DNA from: CAZTTG01 sp964615935
GTDB taxonomy: Bacteria > Planctomycetota > UBA1135 > GCA-002686595
Assembly (NCBI GenBank): GCA_964615935.1
Contig: CAZTTG010000036.1
Span: 1-56,011 of the forward strand
DNA: 56,011 nucleotides
Reading direction: 5' to 3'
Positions 17,736 to 24,601 of this stretch are shown here, piece after piece; positions within the stretch are counted from its first letter, which is position 1, and each line of letters begins with the position of its first letter. Both the position numbers and the translations under genes were made by a program. The notes under the pieces were generated by a model. The model made no database searches. It was not told where the DNA came from and was given only the letters and a program-made list of their open reading frames with translations.

Positions 17736-18353
17736 TCAGGTCCCGAGGCTCTCCGGATTGCGGAAGGGGTAGGGGTCGTCGGCCGGAACCCGCACGAAGG
17801 CCTGGGCCGGACAGGCGATGGCGATGGAGCACTCGTTGCAGTTCACGCAGGTCCCGTCGGGCACACCCGGCGGGCGCTCGCCCGGCATGCTGTGGCGCAC
17901 CTGCAGGTAGAGCGAGCCGTTGCCCGAGCCCTTGCAGCCCTTCACGCACAGGCCACAGGCTATGCAGTCCTCCTCGTCGATGGTGTACTCGAAGTAGGGC
18001 CCTCCCAGGTACTCGCGCAGGATGGCGTCCGTCGGGCAGAGCTGGTACTCGACCCCGGCGTGGACCTCGGAGCCCGCGCGCAGGTCGTAGTAGCCGAAGC
18101 AGAAGTTGCAGCGCCCGCACATGGAGTGCGCGTGCAGGCACTTGACCGCCGAGGGCTGGAGCACGCAGTTCACCTCGCAGTTGCCGCAGGCGATGCACTT
18201 GTCCGGGTCGATCTGCCAGACCCATTTGCGCGGCGCGGCGCGGTGGCGCAGGACCAGGGCGGCCGCACCGGCTCCGAGGCCGAGGACCGCCGCGCCCCGA
18301 CCGCCGGCCCTCAGGATCTCCCGTCGCGTGATTCGTCTTCCGGAGTCCGACAT
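17736..18353 (-). CDS. Tat-exported polyferredoxin (NapG-like)
   Basis: This 205-residue protein begins with a twin-arginine signal (RRITRREILR followed by a hydrophobic alanine/glycine stretch), so it should be folded with its clusters and then exported. The mature part has multiple [4Fe-4S] motifs: CIACGNCEVNC, CGRCNFC, CIACGLCVKGC and CVNCNECSIAIACP. Such proteins pass electrons between a membrane NapH-like protein and periplasmic enzymes. The gene is flanked by a tiny Tat-signal gene 3 bases upstream and the NapH-like gene 1 base downstream, consistent with a single complex. Confidence 0.88.
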   Translation of the reverse strand: MSDSGRRITRREILRAGGRGAAVLGLGAGAAALVLRHRAAPRKWVWQIDPDKCIACGNCEVNCVLQPSAVKCLHAHSMCGRCNFCFGYYDLRAGSEVHAGVEYQLCPTDAILREYLGGPYFEYTIDEEDCIACGLCVKGCKGSGNGSLYLQVRHSMPGERPPGVPDGTCVNCNECSIAIACPAQAFVRVPADDPYPFRNPESLGT

Positions 18354-18356
18354 GGA

Positions 18357-18578
18357 TCACTTCCCTCCCGGCTGCGGCCACTCGGGCGGCCCGGGTCTTC
18401 GATCGCAGGCCTCGCGCAGGGAGCAGGCGGCACAGGGGCCCTGCCTCCCGCAGTCCCCAGGCCCCGCATTGCGCAGGGAGAGGGCGGCGGCGCCGGCGCC
18501 GAGCACGAGGAGCGCAGCGCCCCTCGCGATGGATCGGAACAGCTCGCGGCGGTCGGTCCGGCCCTCCTGAGCGCTCAT
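18357..18578 (-). CDS. Small Tat-signal cysteine protein
   Basis: This 73-residue protein has a Tat-like DRRELFRSIARG motif and a hydrophobic stretch (AALLVLGAGAAAL), then a short tail with four cysteines in the pattern DCGRQGPCAACSLREAC. It is too small for a standard ferredoxin, yet the four Cys could hold one cluster or a metal. It resembles the N-terminus of the Tat polyferredoxin encoded 3 bases downstream, as if derived from it. The ATG at 18578 overlaps the stop of the NHL-repeat gene. No family name can be given. Confidence 0.7.
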   Translation of the reverse strand: MSAQEGRTDRRELFRSIARGAALLVLGAGAAALSLRNAGPGDCGRQGPCAACSLREACDRRPGPPEWPQPGGK

Positions 18579-19609
18579 CGGTCGTCTCCTCTCCCACCCC
18601 GTTCGTCGGGGGTGAAGACGCGCACCTGCTTGCGGACGGGATCCAGGACCAGGATCCGCCCCTTCGAGTCGACGGCCACGTCCAGGATCAGAGGGTGGCC
18701 GCGGGGTTCGTCGAAGGCCTCGGGTCCGGCGACCACGCTCTCGAGCCGGCCCCCCTCGTCGTAGACCTTGACGCGCGTCACGCCCAGGCCCTTCTCCGCG
18801 GTCACCGTCCGACCGCCAGCCATCCGGGCGATCGCGGCCGGGTTGCAGCAGCCGTGGAACTCGGCTAGCTCGAAGCCCATCTCCCCGAACTCGCGCACCA
18901 CGTCGCCGTAGGCGTCGCGGAGCTGGACGCGGTGGCGGCCCGGGTCCACGGTCACCAGCTCGCCGTCCGGGGTCGCGGCGAGGTCCATCACGCTGGGGAC
19001 GACGAAGCCGTCGGCGAGGAGCTCGAAGAGCTGGCCTTCCTCCTCATCCAGCAATCGGAGCACGCGGCGCCCGCCCGCGTCGGCCACGAAGGCTCCCCCG
19101 GAGGCGAGCGCGATCGAGGCGAGGGACGTTCCCTCTCCGGAGATCTCGATCGAGCGCAGCACCTCCATACGAGATCCGTCGAGCTCCAGGATGTCGACGC
19201 GCTCCGCCGCCACGGCGTGGACGCGCCCGTCGGAGTCCACCGCCAGGCCCCGGTACCCCTCCTCGAAGGGCTCGGTCCGCTGAACGGTCTCCCCATCGGA
19301 CGAATGGACCGCGAGCCGATCGCCGATGATCCAGACGCGGTCCTCCCCGTCCACCGCGAGGGCCCTGGGAGAGGCCATGTCGATCGCCATGGGCTCGGCG
19401 GACTCCCGCCACCCGATCTCCTCGGGATCGACCGCGACCACCTCGCGCGCACCCTCGGCGTAGCTGCGACCGGTTCCCCCGGCGCCCGCCCCCCGCGGAT
19501 CCCGCCTGGCCACGGCGATGACGGCAACGACGACCGCCGCCATCAGGAGCAGTGCGATGGCGACATTGGCCAGGCTCGCTCCGCGCCGCATCTCCATCCT
19601 CGCCCTCAT
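18575..19609 (-). CDS. Membrane-anchored NHL-repeat beta-propeller protein
   Basis: This 344-residue protein has an N-terminal TM anchor (ANVAIALLLMAAVVVAVIAVA) and then NHL/SMP-30-type repeats such as PRALAVDGEDRVWIIG, GLAVDSDGRVHAV and LDVAVDSKGRILVLD. It also has the GCCNPAAIA segment seen in NHL-containing companions of ferredoxin genes. It probably sits on the periplasmic face. The ATG at 19609 overlaps the stop of the propeller gene upstream (ATGA). A much longer reading in this frame is only a shadow of that gene. The role is unknown; propellers of this kind usually serve as interaction platforms. Confidence 0.8.
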   Translation of the reverse strand: MRARMEMRRGASLANVAIALLLMAAVVVAVIAVARRDPRGAGAGGTGRSYAEGAREVVAVDPEEIGWRESAEPMAIDMASPRALAVDGEDRVWIIGDRLAVHSSDGETVQRTEPFEEGYRGLAVDSDGRVHAVAAERVDILELDGSRMEVLRSIEISGEGTSLASIALASGGAFVADAGGRRVLRLLDEEEGQLFELLADGFVVPSVMDLAATPDGELVTVDPGRHRVQLRDAYGDVVREFGEMGFELAEFHGCCNPAAIARMAGGRTVTAEKGLGVTRVKVYDEGGRLESVVAGPEAFDEPRGHPLILDVAVDSKGRILVLDPVRKQVRVFTPDERGGRGDDR

Positions 19610-21066
19610 CGCACGCCCTCCCCGCTCAGGTCCAGGCACGCCATCGTGTGCAGGTCGCGCACCAGCAGGAGTCCCCCGGCGATGGCCATGGGGGCCCAGG
19701 ACTCGTGGCCCTCGAGCACCTTTGCCCGTGCCAGCTCCTCGTAGGCCTCGGCCGAGGTCCGGACCAGGGTCAGCACGCCGTCGTCGTCCATCAGGAGTAG
19801 CTTTCCGTCGGCCACGATGAAGGGGCCCAGCTCGAACAGGCGCTCGGGACCGCTCGACCACAGCACCGCGCCCTCCGCGGAGAGGCAGGTGAGCTGCTCC
19901 TTGCGCGGACCGGCGTTCTTGGTCAGCACGCCGAAGACGAGCTCGTCGTAGTAGATCGGAGTCTGCTGCTCGGCCCCGAAAGTGCGCACGTCCATGCGCC
20001 CCACCACCGACGGGCTGGGGCGGAAGCGCTCGTCCTCGCGGATCTCGAGGATCAGGCCACCGGCCTTGTAGCCGCCGCACAGCAGGAGGCGGGTTCCGTC
20101 CAGGAGCACCGGCGTGGGCACGATCGCCGGCGAGATGATCCACTCGGGGTACTCCCAGAGCAGGCTGCCGTTGGTGGCGTCCACGCCGACCGCGCCGCCG
20201 GTGGTGCAGTAGACGTAGGTGGGCGCGCCCTGCCACTCCATCCAGGCGATCGAGGAGTGGGTCATGTGCAGCTCGCGGGGATTGGGCGTCTCCCACACGA
20301 CCTCTCCGGTCTCGCAGTCCACCGCCATCATGAGCGCGCCGCGATCGCCGCCCGGGGCGAGGATCGCGACCTCTCTGTCGTCGAGGACGTCGATCCGGGG
20401 GCACTGCCCCGCGTACCACTCGGGGATGCGCGCTCCGTAGTCGGCCACGAGGTCCATGGACCAGAGGGCCTCGCCGCTCTCGGCGTCCACGCAGAGGACC
20501 TGCCCCAGGGGCCCGAGGGTCACGACGTGCCGATCGCTCACCGCCGGCACGGTCCGGCTGATCCCGTGGTAGCGAGAGATGGGCACGTGGTACCAGCGCC
20601 GCCAGATCTCCCGGCCGTCGGCCAGGGAGAGGCAGCGCAGGACGTCGCCCCGGCGCTCGGGGATCACCTCGCCGTCGACGCGGCCCTCGTCGTAGTCCAG
20701 CAGGTAGACGCGGCCGCGGTGGATCGCGGGGCCGGCGTAGCCCTCCCCCACCGGGATCGACCAGCGGCGCGGCGGGCCCTCTTCCGGCCAGCTCTCGGCC
20801 AGGGCGACCTCCTCGTCGCTCACTCCGTCCCACCAGGGGCCGCGAAAGCAGGGCCAGGAGCCCTCCAGGTCCTCCGCCGGAAGGCCCTCCCCCGGCGTGA
20901 GCACCCCCGGCAGCGCCGGTCGGAACACCGGGATCTCCTCGGCGGGGAAGGGGCCGCGCTCCGCGATCTCCCTCCCCGGCCCGCTCTCGAGCCAGGACCA
21001 GCCGGCAGCCGTCGCCACCGCCGAGAGCAGCAGGGTGGCGAGAGCAGCGACCGGCGAGAGCTTCAT
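19606..21066 (-). CDS. Secreted PQQ-like beta-propeller protein
   Basis: This 486-residue protein has an N-terminal signal peptide (MKLSPVAALATLLLSAVATA) and several PQQ-type blades, for example WPCFRGPWWDG, RVYLLDYDEG, VDAESGEALWSMD and VDCETGEVVWETP. WPCFRGP is typical of the outer-membrane/periplasmic propeller group abundant in planctomycete-like genomes. No PQQ-dehydrogenase active site is seen. It overlaps the NHL-repeat gene by 4 bases. A TAGAATC box lies 9 bases upstream of the ATG and may provide an internal promoter. Confidence 0.85.
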   Translation of the reverse strand: MKLSPVAALATLLLSAVATAAGWSWLESGPGREIAERGPFPAEEIPVFRPALPGVLTPGEGLPAEDLEGSWPCFRGPWWDGVSDEEVALAESWPEEGPPRRWSIPVGEGYAGPAIHRGRVYLLDYDEGRVDGEVIPERRGDVLRCLSLADGREIWRRWYHVPISRYHGISRTVPAVSDRHVVTLGPLGQVLCVDAESGEALWSMDLVADYGARIPEWYAGQCPRIDVLDDREVAILAPGGDRGALMMAVDCETGEVVWETPNPRELHMTHSSIAWMEWQGAPTYVYCTTGGAVGVDATNGSLLWEYPEWIISPAIVPTPVLLDGTRLLLCGGYKAGGLILEIREDERFRPSPSVVGRMDVRTFGAEQQTPIYYDELVFGVLTKNAGPRKEQLTCLSAEGAVLWSSGPERLFELGPFIVADGKLLLMDDDGVLTLVRTSAEAYEELARAKVLEGHESWAPMAIAGGLLLVRDLHTMACLDLSGEGVR

Positions 21067-21074
21067 GGTCCGTG

Positions 21075-21081
21075 GATTCTA
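21075..21081 (-). promoter_or_regulatory. TAGAATC box upstream of a propeller gene
   Basis: TAGAATC on the minus strand sits 8 bases before the ATG at 21066. It matches a -10 hexamer (TAGAAT) and recurs at three other gene starts in this window. Spacing would give a nearly leaderless transcript. No -35 consensus is visible. Confidence 0.35.
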
Positions 21082-21124
21082 CCGCCGTCGGGAGGGGCAG
21101 CGGGAAGCTCCGTGCGGGTGCCGT

Positions 21125-22312
21125 TCACTCCGCGCCGAAGGAATAGACCGAGCCGTCCTCACTGGCCACCGCGATCCGTCCCCGGGCCACGGCGGGAGTG
21201 GCGAGGATGCCGGCGCCGAGGTCGTAGCTCCAGAGGCGCTCGCCGGAGTCCAGGTCGAGCAGGTACACGCGCCCGTCCTCGCTGGCCGCGACCACCCGCG
21301 ATCCGCAGATCACCGGGCTCGCGTCGATCCGGCCACGGGTCCGGAAGGTCCACAGGCCCTCGCCGGTCGAGCGATCGATGCAGTGCACCTGCTTGTCGTG
21401 ACCGCCGATCAGGACCCGCGAGGAGTCCACCGCCGGAGAGCCGAGGAAGGGCAGATCGCCGGTCCCGTAGGTCCAGATGCTCTCCCCGCTCTCGACGTCG
21501 ATGCAGACCACCCGCCCGCCGTGGTGGGCGACGAAGGCCCGGCCCCCGACGACCGCCGCGGATCCGGGGACGTAGGAGCCCACCTCCCAGCGCGCTGTGG
21601 CCTCTCCGTCGAGCAGGGATACGACGTGGAGAAGGCCGTCGCAGCCGCCGAACAGGGCCTGATCTTGGACCACCGCGGCCGAGCCGTTGACGTAGTTCTC
21701 GCTCTCGTAGGCCCACTGGGGCTCGCCGCTGGCGTCGAGGCTGTGGAGGAAGCCGTCGTGGCTGCCGACGAGGATGCGCGGCTCGCCCTCGATCTCGGCG
21801 AGGCTCGCCGAGCCGACGATCTTGTCCCCGGTGGCGTGGCTCCAGAGGACCTCGCCCGAGGCGGCGGAGAGGCACCATAGGCGGCCCGCCTGATCGCCGA
21901 CCCAGAGCCTCCCGTCGAAGACGAGCGGCGGGGCCTCGATGAGCGCGGGCTCGCTCCCTTCGCCGGGTCGGACGGACCAGATCTCCTCCCCCCCCTCGAA
22001 GGAGAGCGCGAAGAGCCAGCCGTCGTCGTTGCCCACGTAGACCCGCTCGCCATCGGTCACCGGCGAGGAGGCGATGGGGGCTCGGGTCTCAAAGATCCAG
22101 AGCAGGGAGGGCGAGGCCGGGAGCTCGCCCCCGGCGAGGCCGGTGAGCTCGGGCTGGCCCCGGAAGCACGGCCAGTCCTCCTGCCGGATGGGATTGGGCG
22201 CCGGCGGCGAAGCTGGGGGAGTCGGGCCCGAGGCTTCTCGGTCGCAGGCGCCGATCGCGAGCAGGGCGATCAGGGCCGGCGGTCCAATCGCAGCACCGTG
22301 GAGCGCGCACAT
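21125..22312 (-). CDS. PQQ-like beta-propeller lipoprotein
   Basis: This 395-residue protein has a lipoprotein signal (PPALIALLAIGAC, lipobox IGAC at residues about 20-23), a proline-rich linker (TPPASPPAPNP), and WPCFRGQPE followed by at least six regular blades with motifs like RVYVGNDDGWLFAL, KIVGSASLAEI and LFGGCDGLLHVV. The short, regular blades suggest a BamB-like closed propeller used as an assembly or interaction platform. It is the first gene of the minus-strand redox cluster, with a 58-base gap to the next propeller gene, and faces a divergent propeller gene across a spacer with a strong hairpin. Confidence 0.85.
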   Translation of the reverse strand: MCALHGAAIGPPALIALLAIGACDREASGPTPPASPPAPNPIRQEDWPCFRGQPELTGLAGGELPASPSLLWIFETRAPIASSPVTDGERVYVGNDDGWLFALSFEGGEEIWSVRPGEGSEPALIEAPPLVFDGRLWVGDQAGRLWCLSAASGEVLWSHATGDKIVGSASLAEIEGEPRILVGSHDGFLHSLDASGEPQWAYESENYVNGSAAVVQDQALFGGCDGLLHVVSLLDGEATARWEVGSYVPGSAAVVGGRAFVAHHGGRVVCIDVESGESIWTYGTGDLPFLGSPAVDSSRVLIGGHDKQVHCIDRSTGEGLWTFRTRGRIDASPVICGSRVVAASEDGRVYLLDLDSGERLWSYDLGAGILATPAVARGRIAVASEDGSVYSFGAE

Positions 22313-22343
22313 GGCGCGCGGACCTTACGCCCGCAGCCGCCGT

Positions 22344-22369
22344 CGCGCCACCGCGCTGACGGTGGCGCG
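22344..22369. promoter_or_regulatory. 10-bp-stem inverted repeat between divergent propeller genes
   Basis: CGCGCCACCG and CGGTGGCGCG are perfect inverted repeats separated by 6 bases. They lie in the 167-bp spacer between two divergently transcribed propeller genes, 32 bases upstream of the minus-strand start. It could be an operator, a leader hairpin or part of a shared promoter region. No T-run follows on either strand, so an intrinsic terminator is unlikely. Confidence 0.4.
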
Positions 22370-22479
22370 GGACTTACTCTGCGCTTACCACCAGCCTGGC
22401 AGGATGAATGCGGCGCCGCGATCCCCACGAGCGCTCCGAGTATGATGGCCTCGCTCCCCCATTCGAATCGAGACCGGGC

Positions 22480-23895
22480 ATGCCCATGAAGATCACTCGC
22501 GCCTCCCTCTCCCTCCTCCTCCTGGCCTCGGCCGCGACCCTGGCCACGCCCTGCCTCGCCGCCGACGGCCAGCCCTCGAGCGGGGACGGATCCCGCTGGG
22601 CCGCCTGGCGCGGCCCCGACGGAAACGGCACCGCACCGGGGGAGAAGCCCCCCGTGGAGTGGAGCGAGGAGAAGAACGTCCGCTGGAAGCGGGCGCTGCC
22701 CGGCCTCGGGCACGCGACGCCGGTCATCTGGGGCGACCGCATCTACGTCACGACCGCGGTCGAGACCGACCGCGAAGGCGAGGGCGCGGGAGTGGGAGAG
22801 GAAGAGGAAGGCGAAGAGCCGCAGGGCCGCAGCGGTCGACGCGGCGGACGCGGCGGCTGGGGCAGCAGACCGGCGCCGACGAAGATTCACGAGTTCGTCG
22901 TCCTCTGCCTCGACCGCGAGAGCGGCGAGGACGTGTGGCAGAGCAAGGTCACCGAGGCCGTGCCCCACGAGGCCGGTCACTCGGACTCGACTCAGGCGTC
23001 GAACTCCCCGCTGACGGACGGCGAGCACATCTACGCCTTCTTCGGCTCCCGGGGAATCCACTGCCTGGACATGGAGGGCGAGCTCCAGTGGTCCAGGGAA
23101 TTCGGCCTGATGCGAACCTCCATGCAGTTCGGCGAGGGGGCCTCGCCGGCCCTCCATGGCGACTCGCTGGTGATCACCTGGGACCACGAGGGTGACTCCT
23201 TCATCGTGGCCCTGGACAAGGGCAGCGGCGACGAGCTCTGGCGGCGCGAGCGCGACGAGCCGACGACCTGGGCAACGCCCCTCATCGTCAGCGTGGAGGG
23301 CAAGCCCCAGGTGATCGTGCCCGGCACGGGCATGTCGCGGGCCTACGACCTGAAGAGCGGGGAAGTCGTCTGGTCCCTTGGCGGCATGACCCGCAACTGC
23401 ATCCCGAGCCCCAACTACGCCGACGGCGTGGTCTATCTGATGAGCGGCTTCCGCGGCAACTCCCTCCAGGCCGTCCGGCTGGAGGGAGCCAAGGGGGACC
23501 TCATCGGGGGCCCGAACGTGCTGTGGACCCACGACCGGAAGACCTCCTACGTGCCCTCGGCCCTGCTCTACGACGGGCTGCTCTACTTTCTCAGCGGGAA
23601 CTCGGGCTCACTGACCTGCATGGACGCCGAGACGGGCGATGTCCTGTACGAGGACCAGCGCCTGGACGGCGTCCGCTCGGTGTACTCCTCGCCCGTGGGC
23701 GCGGACGGCCGCGTGTACATCACTTCGCGCAAGGGCGCGACCAAGGTCCTCGCGCACGGCCGCGAGTACGAGGAGCTGGCCACCAATCAGCTCGACGACG
23801 GCGTGGACGCGAGCCTCGTCATCGTCGACGATCGGATCTACCTTCGGGGAACGAAGAGCCTCTACTGCATCGCCGTGGCGGGGCAGGCTCACTGA
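22480..23895 (+). CDS. Secreted PQQ-like beta-propeller protein with Gly/Arg-rich insert
   Basis: This 471-residue protein has a signal peptide (ITRASLSLLLLASAATLATPCLA). A WAAWRGPDGNG blade start is followed by PQQ-like blades including CLDRESGEDVWQSK, ALDKGSGDELWRRE and DLKSGEVVWSLG. Near residue 115 a charged, low-complexity Glu/Gly/Arg insert (EEEEGEE, then RSGRRGGRGGWGS) interrupts the fold as a surface loop. The ATG at 22480 or the one at 22486 may be used. The family is common and functionally obscure in planctomycete-like genomes. Its 3' end overlaps the convergent flavodoxin gene by 7 bases. Confidence 0.85.
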   Translation: MPMKITRASLSLLLLASAATLATPCLAADGQPSSGDGSRWAAWRGPDGNGTAPGEKPPVEWSEEKNVRWKRALPGLGHATPVIWGDRIYVTTAVETDREGEGAGVGEEEEGEEPQGRSGRRGGRGGWGSRPAPTKIHEFVVLCLDRESGEDVWQSKVTEAVPHEAGHSDSTQASNSPLTDGEHIYAFFGSRGIHCLDMEGELQWSREFGLMRTSMQFGEGASPALHGDSLVITWDHEGDSFIVALDKGSGDELWRRERDEPTTWATPLIVSVEGKPQVIVPGTGMSRAYDLKSGEVVWSLGGMTRNCIPSPNYADGVVYLMSGFRGNSLQAVRLEGAKGDLIGGPNVLWTHDRKTSYVPSALLYDGLLYFLSGNSGSLTCMDAETGDVLYEDQRLDGVRSVYSSPVGADGRVYITSRKGATKVLAHGREYEELATNQLDDGVDASLVIVDDRIYLRGTKSLYCIAVAGQAH

Positions 23896-23900
23896 GCCTG
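23884..23900. repeat. 17-bp palindrome spanning two convergent stop codons
   Basis: CAGGCTCA-C-TGAGCCTG is a perfect inverted repeat. It contains the TGA of the plus-strand propeller gene and the TGA (TCA on plus) of the minus-strand flavodoxin gene, whose ends overlap. It could act as a compact bidirectional 3' hairpin, though without a T-run. Confidence 0.4.
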
Positions 23901-24530
23901 GGTCTGCGCGCGCCGGGCCAGCTCGGCGACCCGCTCCCCGAGCCGCCGCGCGCCGTCGAGCTCGTCCTCGTCGACCCCGGGATCGGACTCGCCGGTGATC
24001 GCCGTCGCGCCGAGTTCGCCGTAGCTGAAGCTATTCGCCTCGTAGAGCGGCCCGGCGACGACCATGCGGTTCTCTAGCATGTAGAGGAGCAGCGAGACCA
24101 CGACGTGCTCCCCGCCGCCGGTCCTCCCCCCGGAGGTGGCGAAGGCGCCGCCGACCTTGTCGGTGAGATCCACCTGCCACTCCCCCTTCCAGCGGTCGAG
24201 CACGGTCTTCAGTCCCCCGGGCAGGTTCGCGTAGTGGGTCGGCGAGCCGAGGATCAGCGCGTCGGCCGACTCGAGGTCGTCCTTCTCGACCTCGCCGGCC
24301 GGCTTCACCGCGACCTCGACCCCGGCGACGCGCCGCGCACCCTCGGCGACCGCATTCGCCATGCGCCCGGTGTTGCCGGTCACCGAGCCATGAACGACGA
24401 GCACGCGCACGGTCTCGTCGAGTGCGGCGGCCGAGGGCGGGCGGGCGGTCGGTTCCTTCGCCTCCGAACAGCCCGTGGCATGCAGCGCGAGGGCAGCTAG
24501 CAGGAGCGCCAGGAATCTGGTCTGCATCAT
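23889..24530 (-). CDS. Lipoprotein-anchored flavodoxin/WrbA-like protein
   Basis: This 213-residue protein combines a lipoprotein signal (ALLLAALALHATGC, lipobox ATGC) with a complete flavodoxin/WrbA-like domain. It has the FMN phosphate loop GSVTGNTGRMA near residues 50-60, LILGSPTHYANLPGGLK, and GAFATSGGRTGGGEH that covers the isoalloxazine ring. WrbA-like enzymes reduce quinones with NAD(P)H in the cytoplasm, so an exported version is unusual. It would need FMN and an electron donor in the periplasm, perhaps the nearby Fe-S/propeller redox system. Two tandem ATG codons (24530 and 24527) are possible starts. Confidence 0.82.
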   Translation of the reverse strand: MMQTRFLALLLAALALHATGCSEAKEPTARPPSAAALDETVRVLVVHGSVTGNTGRMANAVAEGARRVAGVEVAVKPAGEVEKDDLESADALILGSPTHYANLPGGLKTVLDRWKGEWQVDLTDKVGGAFATSGGRTGGGEHVVVSLLLYMLENRMVVAGPLYEANSFSYGELGATAITGESDPGVDEDELDGARRLGERVAELARRAQTQAQ

Positions 24531-24601
24531 GTCCGGGAGGATACGTGACGAACCCCGGGCCGGGGTCCCGGCGATGGAGAGAAACGGTGCCGCGCCCCGG
24601 A

